From: Granulicella sp.
Lineage (GTDB): Bacteria > Acidobacteriota > Terriglobia > Terriglobales > Acidobacteriaceae
Assembly: GCA_025408425.1 (NCBI GenBank)
Contig: JANXYX010000043.1
Coordinates: 124,001 to 188,000, forward strand
DNA: 64,000 bases
Direction: 5' to 3'
The notes beneath the pieces are model-generated. The model saw only the letters and a program-made list of their open reading frames with translations, searched no databases and was not told the origin of the DNA. The translations under genes were made by a program, and so were the position numbers. Position 1 is the stretch's first letter, and the number at the start of each line of letters is the position of its first letter. Positions 7,860-17,755 of the stretch are shown in pieces.

Positions 7860-8266
7860 TTGCGAAAGTGGAACGACAACTCTGACCTGGGCGTCCGCTA
7901 CTTCAGCGGCCTCGGCACTTACACGAAGACCATCGATTCCCAGCAGAGCTGGTTCACGCCAAGGGCAAAGCTCTGGATCGACCTCGGAGAGGTCAAGAAC
8001 CTTGCAGAAGTCACTGTCAACGGAAAGCCTGTCGGCATCGTATGGCACGCGCCTTACCGAGTGGATGTCACCAACGCTCTGAAACCGAGCGCCAACCAGA
8101 TCTCCATCAAGGTAGCGACGCCTGGGTCAATCGCCTCATCGGCGACCAGCAACCCAATGCGGCCAAGCTCACCTTTACCGTTATCCATCCCTACAAAGCG
8201 GATTCACCACTTCTACCCTCGGGCCTTTTGGGGCCGGTGGTGGTTCTGAAAACAGCAAGCAAATAA
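7860..8266 (+). pseudogene. Remnant of a GH106-like glycoside hydrolase (C-terminal end, frameshifted)
   Basis: From about 7863 the frame reads [14 protein letters not shown], then [19 protein letters not shown], the end domain of large rhamnosidase-type (GH106-like) enzymes. At about 8113-8120 one base seems lost: the expected [10 protein letters not shown] continues in another frame and runs through [12 protein letters not shown] to a TAA at 8264-8266. An in-frame stop lies at 7854-7856, so the ~900 upstream residues of such enzymes are missing. Both a large deletion and a frameshift mark it as dead. The family assignment rests on motif memory; another galactose-binding-fold glycosidase is possible. 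Confidence 0.7.
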
Positions 8267-8463
8267 CTCGACGGCGCCAGATCTTTCGTTCTAATCACGA
8301 AAACTGGCGCCTCGATTCCCTTTCCCCACTAGCTCTACAGCGAACATCAAGTCGATAGTTCGACTTGAGACAAACCATCCATCTTGAGCCTCTTTTGCAG
8401 TTCCATAGTTCGAACTGCAGCGACAGCGCTCCTTCTCCCTGCGGCGTATAATTTCGCGATCCG

Positions 8464-9786
8464 ATGCAAACAAACCTCACACCAATCACGGCGATCATTT
8501 TCTTCCTACTCTCTCTCGTCTCACTCCAGGGCGCCGCGCAGCAACCCCAGTCTGCACAACCCCCCAGCGGCACCATCCAGGTAGACGTCAACGTGGTCCT
8601 GCTGCCAGTGGTGGTCCGTGACGCACAGGGCCATTCCGTAAACACCCTCACGAAAGAAGACTTCAAGGTCTTCGATCAGGGAAAGCAACGCCCCGTCTCC
8701 GGATTCTCCATCCAGAAAATCCAACCCGTTCCCAACGAATCGAGGCCCGCGGAATCCAGTCCTTCGCAGTCCAGCCCAGCCTCTCCCGCCAGTACGCCGC
8801 AGCCGGCCATCGCTGCCAGGAGATTCACCGTCTTCCTCTTCGATGACCGCCACCTCGGCCCGGGTGAACTCGAGCCAGTAAAAAAAGCCGGAGCCCAGAT
8901 GCTGGAGCAGCCCCTCGCCGACGCGGACCGCGCAGCGGTGTTGTCCTTCTTGGGAGTCAACTCCGGCATCACGCACGACCACGCCGCATTGCAGGCAGCC
9001 GTCCTCAAACTGCAAATGCAGCAACGCTTCCAGCATGACAGCCACCAGTGTCCCGACATCGATTACTACACCGCCGATCAGATCCTCAACCGTCACAGCC
9101 CCACCGAATATGCGATCGCGTGGCAGAAGACCGCAATCTGCCAACATCTCAGCGAGAGAGCACTCCAGGACAAGACCAATAAGATCGTCGACCAGACACT
9201 GCAAGCAGCCGCGATTCTGTCGCTCCAGGCCGGCGATCAGGACGCCCGCGATACCCTCGCGTACATTTGGAACATTATCCAAACCCTATCCAAGCTGCCC
9301 GGACAACGAACTCTCGTCCTCATCTCGCCAGGATTCCTGTCGCTCTCTCAAGACACCATGAACATGGAGTCCCAAATCGTGAACTTCGCAGCTGCAAACA
9401 ACGTCACCATCAGCTCAATCGATGCGCGCGGTCTCTACTCTGGAATCATCAGCGCAAGCCAGAGTGGTTCAGGCTCAATCTACGGTCTCATGACCGGTCA
9501 GGAGCAGGAGAGTCACAACGACTCCTTGAAAGCGACCGCAGACACCATGGCCGAACTCGCCGACGGAACCGGCGGTACCTTCGTCCACAACAGCAACGAC
9601 CTCGAAGGTGGATTCAGGAGCCTTATGGCACTGCCAGAGTGCCTCTACCTGCTCGAGCTCTCCCTGCAGAACGTCAAGCCAAACGGCACCTATCACCCGT
9701 TAAAAGTCGAATTAACTCAGCATGGCCTCAGGGTACAAGCCCGCAGGGGGTACTTTGCGCCGTTGCCTCCAAATTCTCGTAAATAG
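8464..9786 (+). CDS. Secreted VWFA-related protein, acidobacterial type
   Basis: 440 residues with a Sec signal peptide (about 1-26, ending A-A-Q). The segment V-N-V-V-L-L-P-V-V-V-R-D-A-Q-G, then L-T-K-E-D-F-K-V-F-D-Q-G, is the hallmark of the 'VWFA-related acidobacterial domain' family, in which a short beta domain precedes a von Willebrand A-like fold (about 120-420, L-F-D-D-R-H-L near its start). The family is abundant in Acidobacteriota and its function is unknown; interaction outside the membrane is assumed. A TATAAT sits at 8447-8452, so the transcript may begin within a few bases of the ATG; there is no ribosome site. The next gene starts 17 bases after the stop, suggesting a two-gene unit. 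Confidence 0.85.
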   Translation: MQTNLTPITAIIFFLLSLVSLQGAAQQPQSAQPPSGTIQVDVNVVLLPVVVRDAQGHSVNTLTKEDFKVFDQGKQRPVSGFSIQKIQPVPNESRPAESSPSQSSPASPASTPQPAIAARRFTVFLFDDRHLGPGELEPVKKAGAQMLEQPLADADRAAVLSFLGVNSGITHDHAALQAAVLKLQMQQRFQHDSHQCPDIDYYTADQILNRHSPTEYAIAWQKTAICQHLSERALQDKTNKIVDQTLQAAAILSLQAGDQDARDTLAYIWNIIQTLSKLPGQRTLVLISPGFLSLSQDTMNMESQIVNFAAANNVTISSIDARGLYSGIISASQSGSGSIYGLMTGQEQESHNDSLKATADTMAELADGTGGTFVHNSNDLEGGFRSLMALPECLYLLELSLQNVKPNGTYHPLKVELTQHGLRVQARRGYFAPLPPNSRK

Positions 9787-9802
9787 AAGACAAAGGTCTA
9801 GC

Positions 9803-10774
9803 ATGAACGCTCTGCGCAACAACATCGCTGCCTCCATCACAGCGGTCGTGATCGCCGTCTCCAGCCTTACCCAGCAGCGCACAGCTTCTGCTCAGGTTCA
9901 GCTAGGCAACAACCCTTACTCCCCCTATACGCCAACACTTCCAAACGCTTCCCCCGACGCCACCAACTACCTCGACTTCCCTCTCTCCAGACTCAAACAG
10001 GTAGTCCCGCCGCTCAAAGGACTCGACTACGAATCCAGCCAGGATCAGCTCCCGACGATTCTCGCCGGCATCGCCCGAACCATCGCGAATGTCCTTCCTA
10101 AATTACCTGACTTAATCTCACGCGAGGATATCTACCATTTTCAGAGTGCCGGAGATCCGTTATCCGGAGGCGGTCAGATCAATGCCCAACGATGGACCCG
10201 AGAGTTCCGGTACCTGATCCTCTGCCACCATACTTCCAACGACAGCGTGTGGATCGAGGAGTCACGCGTCGACAGAAAAGGCCGCCCCATCGATCTATCC
10301 GGCCCCATCTCCACCCCACGCGGATTCGGATTCGCCTATCAGTGGCTCCTCTTCTCCGCTGCCAACCAACCGGAATTTCGCTTCCGCTACCTCGGCCAGC
10401 AACAGAAGGATGGAAAGAAAACCTTCGTCGTGGCGTTTGCTCAGATTCCCACTAAGGTCTCCACGCCCGGCAACTTCCAATCCAACGACAAGGCTATCCC
10501 CTTCTTCTATCAGGGAGTCCTCTGGATCGATCAATCCACCTACGAAATCGTCCTGCTCCGAACCGACCTGCTCGCTCCGATACCACGTATCCAGTTGTAT
10601 AAATTGACCACCGAAGTCCACTTCAGTTCGGTGCAGATCCAGGACTTCAACGCCATATTCTGGCTACCCCGCGAAGTAGACATCGCAACCGAACAAGGCG
10701 CAGCCACCATCGAAGAAAACCATCGCTACTCCGACTACCACCTCTTCCACGCCTCAGCCAAAATCGTCCCCTAA
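9803..10774 (+). CDS. Secreted protein of unknown function, paired with the VWFA protein
   Basis: 323 residues from ATG 9803-9805, chosen because it has AAAGG upstream and begins directly with a signal peptide (about 1-31, ending A-S-A). A longer frame would add 27 residues overlapping the VWFA gene. The mature part has no motif I recognise; it is rich in beta-strand patterns, with G-G-G-Q-I-N-A-Q-R-W-T-R-E-F-R-Y and later L-P-R-E-V-D-I-A-T. It has the look of a periplasmic lipoprotein-carrier-like beta fold but that is only an impression. The 17-base gap after the VWFA gene suggests joint expression and perhaps joint function. Confidence 0.75.
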   Translation: MNALRNNIAASITAVVIAVSSLTQQRTASAQVQLGNNPYSPYTPTLPNASPDATNYLDFPLSRLKQVVPPLKGLDYESSQDQLPTILAGIARTIANVLPKLPDLISREDIYHFQSAGDPLSGGGQINAQRWTREFRYLILCHHTSNDSVWIEESRVDRKGRPIDLSGPISTPRGFGFAYQWLLFSAANQPEFRFRYLGQQQKDGKKTFVVAFAQIPTKVSTPGNFQSNDKAIPFFYQGVLWIDQSTYEIVLLRTDLLAPIPRIQLYKLTTEVHFSSVQIQDFNAIFWLPREVDIATEQGAATIEENHRYSDYHLFHASAKIVP

Positions 10775-10853
10775 CCTTGAACGCCTTGCAAACCGTTCTT
10801 ATCCCGCGGACGCTTGTTCTCCGTCCGGAATTCTTTGACGACTCTCCTCTAAC

Positions 10854-10871
10854 GGCTATAAATTGATAGCC
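10854..10871. promoter_or_regulatory. Inverted repeat upstream of the GH109-like gene
   Basis: GGCTAT (10854-10859) and ATAGCC (10866-10871) flank AAATTG, giving a 6+6 palindrome about 120 bases before the GH109-like start. A second pair, CGGACG (10807-10812) and CGTCCG (10822-10827), lies just upstream and could be a weak terminator of the preceding gene. The first may be an operator. Confidence 0.3.
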
Positions 10872-10992
10872 ACCATAAGTTATAGAAAACATAGCGATCT
10901 AAACAAGGCAAGTAAGCACTCGTCGTCTGGAGTTGAAGCTCCGCCGCCGATGAGTAGCCCAGCCTGACTTTAGTGCAATAAGGAGTGACAAG

Positions 10993-12351
10993 ATGGAGAG
11001 CAACCCTCTAGGGTCAGGATCATGGACAAGGCGCAGGTTCGTGCAATTGGGTGCCGCAACGGCTGTAGCAGCGAGCCCTCTGGCCATCGCACAGGCAAGG
11101 GCAACCGAGGCGCATCGTTCCATGATCGGCGTGGCCTTTGAGAAGCGTGATCCGCGCATTGCGGTCATCGGCACAGGAGGCAGAGGTACATCCCTTCTCG
11201 GCAATCTCCTGGCTGCAAATGCCCACGTGGTCGCCGTTTGCGACATCGTTCCGGAAAAGGCGCAAGCCGCAGCAGCGATGATTGTTAAAGCTGGTCAGAA
11301 AAACCCCGACACTTACACCGATGGTCCTCACGCCTTTGAACAAATGCTCCAGCGAAACGACATCGATCTCGTCATAGTCGCTACTCCCTGGGACTGGCAT
11401 GCACCCCAGGCCATCTACGCCATGAAGCACGGCAAAGATGTTGCCATCGAGGTACCAGGCGTTACGACAATCGAGGAATGCTGGAATATCGTCGAGACCT
11501 CCGAAGCAACAGGCAAGCATTGCATGATGCTGGAGAACTGTTGCTATGGCTACAACGAAACTCTCATCCTGCGAATGATCCACGCAGGTCGATTAGGTGA
11601 ACTCCTTTACGGTGAGGGAGCGTATCTCCACGATCTTCGCGAAGAACTCTTCTCCAACGCTGGAGAAGGCCTTTGGAGGAGAGCCGAACACACAAAACGC
11701 GACGGAAATCTGTATCCAAGCCACGGGCTAGGCCCAGTCGCAAACTACATGGGTATTCAGCGCGGAGACCGGTTCGCCCATATCGTGTCCATGAGCACTC
11801 CTCAGCGCGGTCTCGACGAATATCGAAAGAATCATTTGAAGTCTGGAGACCCACGCCAAAGCGAACGCTACATCGCCGGCGACATGAATACATCCCTCAT
11901 CAAGACAGCAAATGGCCTGACCATCACCGTAAAACATACCGTCTCCACACCACATCCATACGATCGAATCAATCTGATTGCCGGAACCAAGGGCATCTTT
12001 CAAGACTATCCGCCAAGAATCTACCTCGACGGCCAGAACAAAGATGAGACATGGGAATCGATCGATAAGTGGAAGGAGTACGAGCACCCACTTTGGAAAC
12101 GAGAAGGCGAAATGGCGCGACAATCAGGAGGACATGGCGGGATGGATTACATCATGATCTATCGTCTCCTGCAGTGCGTACGCGAAGGCCTCGCACCTGA
12201 CATGGACGTATACGACGCAGCCGCTTGGTCTTCCGTAGCTCCTCTAAGTGAGATGTCAGTCAGCCAGGGTAGTGCGCCAATCAAGTTTCCCGACTTCACC
12301 GGCGGCCAGTGGTGCTCGCGCAACACGTCGCCGATTGCAACACAAATCTGA
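10993..12351 (+). CDS. Tat-exported Gfo/Idh/MocA protein, GH109-like glycosidase
   Basis: 452 residues with a twin-arginine signal (W-T-R-R-R-F-V-Q-L-G, residues 11-20, then a hydrophobic stretch to about 35). A Rossmann domain follows (R-I-A-V-I-G-T-G-G-R-G near residue 55). The motif N-L-Y-P-S-H-G-L-G-P-V with H-D-L-R-E-E-L-F before it is typical of GH109, NAD-dependent alpha-N-acetylgalactosaminidases of the Elizabethkingia NagA type, which are also Tat proteins. It would remove terminal GalNAc by an oxidation-elimination route. AAGGAG precedes the ATG at good spacing. It stands 97 bases before the GH8 gene and may be co-transcribed with it. Other Tat-exported Gfo/Idh enzymes with different substrates cannot be excluded. 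Confidence 0.75.
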   Translation: MESNPLGSGSWTRRRFVQLGAATAVAASPLAIAQARATEAHRSMIGVAFEKRDPRIAVIGTGGRGTSLLGNLLAANAHVVAVCDIVPEKAQAAAAMIVKAGQKNPDTYTDGPHAFEQMLQRNDIDLVIVATPWDWHAPQAIYAMKHGKDVAIEVPGVTTIEECWNIVETSEATGKHCMMLENCCYGYNETLILRMIHAGRLGELLYGEGAYLHDLREELFSNAGEGLWRRAEHTKRDGNLYPSHGLGPVANYMGIQRGDRFAHIVSMSTPQRGLDEYRKNHLKSGDPRQSERYIAGDMNTSLIKTANGLTITVKHTVSTPHPYDRINLIAGTKGIFQDYPPRIYLDGQNKDETWESIDKWKEYEHPLWKREGEMARQSGGHGGMDYIMIYRLLQCVREGLAPDMDVYDAAAWSSVAPLSEMSVSQGSAPIKFPDFTGGQWCSRNTSPIATQI

Positions 12352-12448
12352 ACGATTGGTTGTAGCTTCTAACCTCACCGCGTCCACCAACAACACATCA
12401 TAGATGTGCTCTCTGCGCCAACTCACAAGATAGTGGATACTGGGTGGC

Positions 12449-13771
12449 ATGCGACGACACCACAATCCCCTCTCGCTCAGCTTTCTACTCTGCGTATCTA
12501 CGCTTTTCACCAGCACAGCTGTAGCCAGTCCTCGCCCCTTCCATTCTGGGTCACGCGACGGTAAGGGTGCCTATGCGACCGGCAACTACCGTAATCTCTT
12601 CACGGAAGCAGGACACTCGCCCGCGCAGATTCAAGCAAAGATCGATGCTGCCTACCAACAACTCTTTCATGGCGATCCTGAAAATCAATCCGTAGTCTTC
12701 GCAGCGGGCAGTAACGCGAACGGTCCACTCAGCTATCTCACAGACTGGGCAAACCATGACGTACGAACTGAAGGGATGTCGTACGGCATGATGATTGCCG
12801 TCCAGTTGAATCGCAAATCCGATTTCGACGCCCTCTGGAACTGGGCAATGACCTATATGTACATTGCCGACACGGCGCATCCTTCCCATGGTTATTTCTC
12901 CTGGTCATGCAAAACAAGCGGAGTCCCAAATGAAGAGACACCTGCGCCGGATGGCGAGGAATATTTCGCAATGTCATTGCTCTTCGCCGCAAACCGTTGG
13001 GGAAATGGACACGGTATCTACGACTATCAGGCCCAGGCGGAGCAGCTATTACGCGCAATGAGGCATCGTGAACAGAAGAGTGGGCCCACGCAGTTTGGAC
13101 CGCGGACTGTCGCAGCCGAAGTGAATGAACAGTACGCGATGATCCTCTTCGTTCCCGGTGTGATGGATCATCCGTTTACCGATCCGTCCTATCATCTGCC
13201 CGCTTTCTACGAACTATGGTCGCGCTGGGGACCATCAGAAGATCGTGAGTTTTGGGCCCGGGCTTCACAAGCGAGTCGCGACTTCTTCGTCAAAACAACA
13301 AACCCCAAGACCGGCCTCGCGCCCAATTATGCAAACTTCGATGGCACACCGCATGTCACGCGCTCTCCGCAGTCTGGTGAGTTTGGCTATGATGCGTGGC
13401 GAACTGCGAGCAACTGGTCTGTTGACTGGTCGTGGTGGCACAAGGCGCCATCCGAGAAAATCTTGAGTGATCGTATCCAGTCGTTCTTTGTATCCCAGGG
13501 AATAGAAAAATATAGCCCCGTATATACGCTCGATGGGCAACCGCTCGGCTCTACCCCGGGCCTCACCCCGGAGCCACAGCCTACTGGACTTGTAGCCACC
13601 AATGCGGTCGCAAGCCTCGCCGCAACAGACACGAAACAATCAAGACTCTTCGTGGAGGCGCTATGGAACGCTCCCATCCCGGATGGGCATAGTCGCTACT
13701 ACGACGGCATGCTCTACCTTATGAGCCTGCTGCACGCGAGCGGACAATACCGTATCTGGAGCCCCCGATAA
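12449..13771 (+). CDS. GH8 reducing-end xylose-releasing exo-oligoxylanase-like enzyme
   Basis: 440 residues with a signal peptide (about 1-26, ending A-V-A). The (alpha/alpha)6 GH8 signature D-V-R-T-E-G-M-S-Y-G-M-M places the catalytic acid at E108. A-P-D-G-E-E-Y-F-A-M (166-175) and the W-S-V-D-W-S-W-W segment with probable base D326 follow. The N-terminal Y-R-N-L-F-x-E-A-G and F-H-G-D-P patterns match the Rex subgroup (EC 3.2.1.156), which trims xylose from the reducing end of xylo-oligosaccharides, rather than endoglucanase members. Length is close to Rex plus signal peptide. It is presumably periplasmic and part of the surrounding carbohydrate-use genes. Confidence 0.85.
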   Translation: MRRHHNPLSLSFLLCVSTLFTSTAVASPRPFHSGSRDGKGAYATGNYRNLFTEAGHSPAQIQAKIDAAYQQLFHGDPENQSVVFAAGSNANGPLSYLTDWANHDVRTEGMSYGMMIAVQLNRKSDFDALWNWAMTYMYIADTAHPSHGYFSWSCKTSGVPNEETPAPDGEEYFAMSLLFAANRWGNGHGIYDYQAQAEQLLRAMRHREQKSGPTQFGPRTVAAEVNEQYAMILFVPGVMDHPFTDPSYHLPAFYELWSRWGPSEDREFWARASQASRDFFVKTTNPKTGLAPNYANFDGTPHVTRSPQSGEFGYDAWRTASNWSVDWSWWHKAPSEKILSDRIQSFFVSQGIEKYSPVYTLDGQPLGSTPGLTPEPQPTGLVATNAVASLAATDTKQSRLFVEALWNAPIPDGHSRYYDGMLYLMSLLHASGQYRIWSPR

Positions 13772-13858
13772 CGGCTGGATATCCATGTCGGAACAACGAA
13801 TAGACTAATTGGTTCGTGAGACCCTGAAGCTCAATTACGGTTGCGCGATTGTCCAACC

Positions 13859-15589
13859 CTAAAAGTTGAATGCCAGCCCAGCCTGAATCGTACGAGGCGA
13901 CTGCGCAAGATAGAGCGTTCGGCCATCTGCGGAGAGGAAGGGCCGATAGCCCTGCTCCAGCAAGTTGGTGACATCAATCGTAGCCTCCAGCCCCGGAGGC
14001 AACCACCTGCCGCAATTCACCGGCTGGCGCAGATAGAAGCTGAAATAAGCCTGATCGCTGAAAGCTGCGTATGGATCCACCGCAGTAACCAGATTCTCCG
14101 GCTGCCATCGGTAAGCAGCCCGGACATTTGTCCCACTATGCAGAACTCGTCCTCGCAGGGCCAACGTAACCGACTCCGCAGACACTGTCTTCAGTTCCGA
14201 TCCCACCATCGGCAACGTCATCTGAGCTTCCCCATCCGAAGCAAGCGCTGCACCGTTACTGTACTCCAGCGCGGCCCAGATGGTCGGCGTCAGCGGCTCA
14301 GTCAGCGTTATATTGATGCCTTGGGTCTTGTATCCCGAAGTTAGAAGCCGAAAGCCGCCGGTCATCGAATCAGCGAGTACTCCATTCAAGTTCGCTCCGG
14401 CACTAGCCCCGCCATTGATGTCATCCGCATTCAGAACCCCGCCGCCGGACACCAATACCTGGTCTAGATTGTCGTGATACAGCCCAACTTGAAGCACTCC
14501 CTTTCCAACTTTGCGCCCAACAGAAACTTCCTGATGCAACCCATGAGCCGTGCGCAGCCGTCCGTGATACATCACCGCGACCGGCAACTCAGGTTGAACC
14601 ACATCCAGTCCATCGAAGGCCTGCAAATCCCTCGATGTAGCCATCCGGTACTTGACCATCCAATCGGAAGTCGGGTGCGCGGTTACTCTCAAAAACGGGT
14701 GCGAGGCTACCGCATACCCAGACGTGTGAATCACATCCAGCGCGCTACCTGCCTCAATCTCCGCCATGTCACCAAACTTCATCTTCTGCGCCGATGCAAC
14801 CTGCATCGCATCCAGACCGCTTGAGTGCCCCGTCCCCAGCATCTCAGGATGAGACTGATAACTCACAATCGTTCTCGAAGCTCCAGCAAAACCCAGCCGG
14901 CGCTGATAGCCCGTTTGAATCTCAGTTGAGGGACGATTCATCACGGGAGACCGTGGCACCCCCATATCCACCCGGAAAACTACATCCGCCCCATCAACAA
15001 ACACTCTGTCTACTGAGAGAGTATTGTGAACACCGCCTTGTCCAAAGGTGTTGTCTCCGGTCATCACCGAAGCTTTAGCCGAATCGCTGGCACTCGATGT
15101 CTCGCTCGCACTCGAAGAAATCAGTACGATTTCGCCATCCTCGACTATTCTCAAAATAGGTCGATTTGCCGAAGATCGAAGCGTCCACTTCCAGTCATCC
15201 CTGGGCTCGTCCGACTTTCGCCGTTCCGCAGGTAGCCACGCCGCCGTATCAAATAGAGTGCTGAGTGTCAGATTCACTATCGCCCGGCCACCCGACCGGA
15301 GCTGTAGATTGGCTCGAACCGCCGGTGCCAGCAACGCTGCCGAAGCTCGCACCTGATACTTTCCAGGAAGTAGATTCGCAACCAGATAACGACCGTGCAT
15401 ATCAGTGAATGCGGTCCCCGCCGTCACCGAGTCTCCAGCCATCACTTGGATTAGCGCACCCATCTGCGCAACACCCTGAGAGTCGCGGACAATCCCGGAG
15501 ACTATCGCCCCAGGAGCCGCAGCCTGAGTTACCGATGCCCAGGTAAGCATCAGGGCGACAACCGCGAATTTCAAGTCATATCGCTGCAC
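13859..15589 (-). CDS. Outer-membrane beta-barrel protein with carboxypeptidase-regulatory-like N-domain (TonB-receptor-like)
   Basis: 576 residues from GTG at 15587-15589, chosen because AGGGA lies 9 bases upstream and a signal peptide begins at once (V-Q-R-Y-D-L-K-F-A-V-V-A-L-M, cleavage after T-Q-A near 24). A longer frame adds 34 residues without a ribosome site. A carboxypeptidase-regulatory-like beta-sandwich follows (I-V-S-G-I-V-R-D-S-Q-G, then G-R-Y-L-V-A-N-L-L-P-G-K-Y). The rest is an even beta-strand pattern ending in A-G-L-A-F-N-F, a typical outer-membrane C-terminus with terminal Phe. No clear plug domain or TonB box was seen and it is shorter than full TonB receptors, so it may be a reduced receptor or a plain barrel. 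Confidence 0.7.
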   Translation of the reverse strand: MQRYDLKFAVVALMLTWASVTQAAAPGAIVSGIVRDSQGVAQMGALIQVMAGDSVTAGTAFTDMHGRYLVANLLPGKYQVRASAALLAPAVRANLQLRSGGRAIVNLTLSTLFDTAAWLPAERRKSDEPRDDWKWTLRSSANRPILRIVEDGEIVLISSSASETSSASDSAKASVMTGDNTFGQGGVHNTLSVDRVFVDGADVVFRVDMGVPRSPVMNRPSTEIQTGYQRRLGFAGASRTIVSYQSHPEMLGTGHSSGLDAMQVASAQKMKFGDMAEIEAGSALDVIHTSGYAVASHPFLRVTAHPTSDWMVKYRMATSRDLQAFDGLDVVQPELPVAVMYHGRLRTAHGLHQEVSVGRKVGKGVLQVGLYHDNLDQVLVSGGGVLNADDINGGASAGANLNGVLADSMTGGFRLLTSGYKTQGINITLTEPLTPTIWAALEYSNGAALASDGEAQMTLPMVGSELKTVSAESVTLALRGRVLHSGTNVRAAYRWQPENLVTAVDPYAAFSDQAYFSFYLRQPVNCGRWLPPGLEATIDVTNLLEQGYRPFLSADGRTLYLAQSPRTIQAGLAFNF

Positions 15590-15732
15590 AGTTTTAAGTC
15601 CCTGCGCGTCGATGGCCTGCTCCAAATCGGTAGTACCCGGAAAAGGAGGGATACATGTCAACAGACTGCGCCAGCTACCGGTCATCGCCATTCCATCCGC
15701 GTAACCATCCAGCCACTATACGCGCACCTGCA

Positions 15733-17481
15733 TTAGTCAACTACAAACGGCGCAGACTCTGCGATCTGCTGCTTTGTGATGCCGTCATTCACTTTGATCG
15801 TCACTAAATACTTGCCCGGCTGCAGACTGGCCAGAGGAACGCTTCTCTCAAGAGTCACCTGATCCGAGTTAGGGCTCAGTTTACTGGTCAACTCCTGCGT
15901 CTGCAACAAGATCTTCTTCGTCGTCATGTCCGTGATCTCGTAATCGATCGTCGCACCATTCTGCTTGCTCTTTACGTCGATGCCAAGATTATAGACCTGC
16001 ATCCAAAAGTTCAAGTTCTGCGCGCGATGAAAAGTAACAGGAAGAGCTACCCCAGGAGGAACACGAGGCCTGAGTCGAGTATTCCCAATCACAAAGTTCC
16101 CAGCGCCAATGTCTTTCGATGGAACACGTTCCATCTGATCTGCCAGAATCAGCGAAGAAGCTGCCAGCCGGTCATCGTCGTACTTCGGCACATTTACGCT
16201 GCGCTGCCATCGTCCAACGTGATCCTGATTATTCACGTCCTTGATCACGATATCTATCTTGTACAGACCCGGTCGAAGAGGCAGTGCCTTCCAGTAAACC
16301 TTCATATTATTCTGGCTCTGGGCCAGCAGTTCACTCGGCTCTTGAACCGAGACCGTATCTTCAAAGGTCTGGATAGCCTTGTGGTTCAGATTCGATACCC
16401 TGCCCAGAATATTTACGGTACCCGTCGCAACGCCATCCTTTGTATTAAAGGTGATGTCCTTATTCCGTATCTGTAATGTCAGAGGAACCAGAACCGTATC
16501 GTTCGTAATCTTCACATAATCAGTCCGGACATCAAAAAGGAACGGTGGCCCTGTGAGAATCTTCGAGCTGGCCATAAACGCCTCAAGATCCTTGAACTTG
16601 ATCTCGGGAGGTGCCATCAATCTTGCAAATCGATCCAACCGGTCGAACTGCTTGCTCTGGTTGGCCGATGACATCGGGCCAGTTCCCAACTGTTCCAATC
16701 CGCTGCCGGAAAAGCGATCCGCCTTCTTGGATTGCCCCTGTTGTTCGTACATGGTCTCACCCGCCCCAGGAACGAACTTGAGTGCGTCCTTTTCGGACCG
16801 GTCGATCGTCATGTGGTAATCCCCGCACATGCAGGTGTCCACAAATTCAATGTCGATATTGTCGCCAATGCCAGCAAGATATCGGTAGTGCCATGTCTCA
16901 AAGGGGTAGGTAGATGTACTACCGCCGCCCTCGTCCATGGGGCGCTCGTAATTGCCGCCACTCGGGTGGGAATCGATACTGTCGGGCTTGCCAAAGGATA
17001 TGTAGATGTGGCCGCGGTCAGTCTTCCACCCAGGCTTACCTGCCGCGAAGTGTTCGTTCGTATAGGCAATGCGCTGGTAATGCTCTTCGCGATACTCATT
17101 CTCAGGAGAATCAGGGTTCGGATTCCGGCGCAGCCAGAACTGTTCGATAAACTGATCGCGCTCTTCGTCATTACTCAGGCTCTTGAAGGCCTGCAACTCT
17201 TGATCAGAAATGATCCAGCGGACATCTTCATCAACCCACTTCTTGTACTCACCGTGCAACTCGCCACGCAGCGCCTTCTGCTGTTTGAACCGCTCCTGAT
17301 CGCTCAACTTGCGCTTTAACGGATCTGGCTTTTCTACAGTTGGCGCACCTTGCGTCACTCCATCGGTCGATTGAGTCGCTGGTGTATCTGTCGTTGCAGT
17401 CTGGGCAGGCAACGCCCCTCCTCCCATCATCGCCAATAAAATAAATGCGGTACCTGGGACAAGAAGACGTGAGGTGATCAT
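15733..17481 (-). CDS. Secreted GWxTD-domain protein
   Basis: 582 residues with a signal peptide (about 1-27, ending L-P-A). The naming motif G-W-K-T-D-R-G lies at 151-157, after the conserved region W-I-I-S-D-Q-E ... F-I-E-Q-F-W-L-R-R-N-P. The C-terminal half is beta-rich and probably made of immunoglobulin-like domains. The family is common in Acidobacteriota and Bacteroidota and has no established function. ATG start; AGGAG is about 13 bases away, rather far. It diverges from the MacA-like gene over a 274-base region and lies 143 bases upstream of the barrel gene on the same strand. Confidence 0.85.
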   Translation of the reverse strand: MITSRLLVPGTAFILLAMMGGGALPAQTATTDTPATQSTDGVTQGAPTVEKPDPLKRKLSDQERFKQQKALRGELHGEYKKWVDEDVRWIISDQELQAFKSLSNDEERDQFIEQFWLRRNPNPDSPENEYREEHYQRIAYTNEHFAAGKPGWKTDRGHIYISFGKPDSIDSHPSGGNYERPMDEGGGSTSTYPFETWHYRYLAGIGDNIDIEFVDTCMCGDYHMTIDRSEKDALKFVPGAGETMYEQQGQSKKADRFSGSGLEQLGTGPMSSANQSKQFDRLDRFARLMAPPEIKFKDLEAFMASSKILTGPPFLFDVRTDYVKITNDTVLVPLTLQIRNKDITFNTKDGVATGTVNILGRVSNLNHKAIQTFEDTVSVQEPSELLAQSQNNMKVYWKALPLRPGLYKIDIVIKDVNNQDHVGRWQRSVNVPKYDDDRLAASSLILADQMERVPSKDIGAGNFVIGNTRLRPRVPPGVALPVTFHRAQNLNFWMQVYNLGIDVKSKQNGATIDYEITDMTTKKILLQTQELTSKLSPNSDQVTLERSVPLASLQPGKYLVTIKVNDGITKQQIAESAPFVVD

Positions 17482-17755
17482 ATGCGGGGTAACACTCCTA
17501 TTAACACTCTCATTGTAAGGCTGTTGTTAGACGTATACAAGCGACGCTTGGTTTACTCCCCTGCTATCATCAAAATCGCTGCTAACGAAATCCCCGGCCC
17601 TTACACAAATCCCAGAGAAGCCCGAATTACCGCCCGCGAAGCAAACAGTTGGAACTCATCTTGCCCCGCATGCGTACTTATTCACTAGACTGGCATCAAC
17701 CTTCAAACCCATGCGCAGCCCGCTCGTCGGCGGACGTGTGAAAGAGAGCAGTTGA

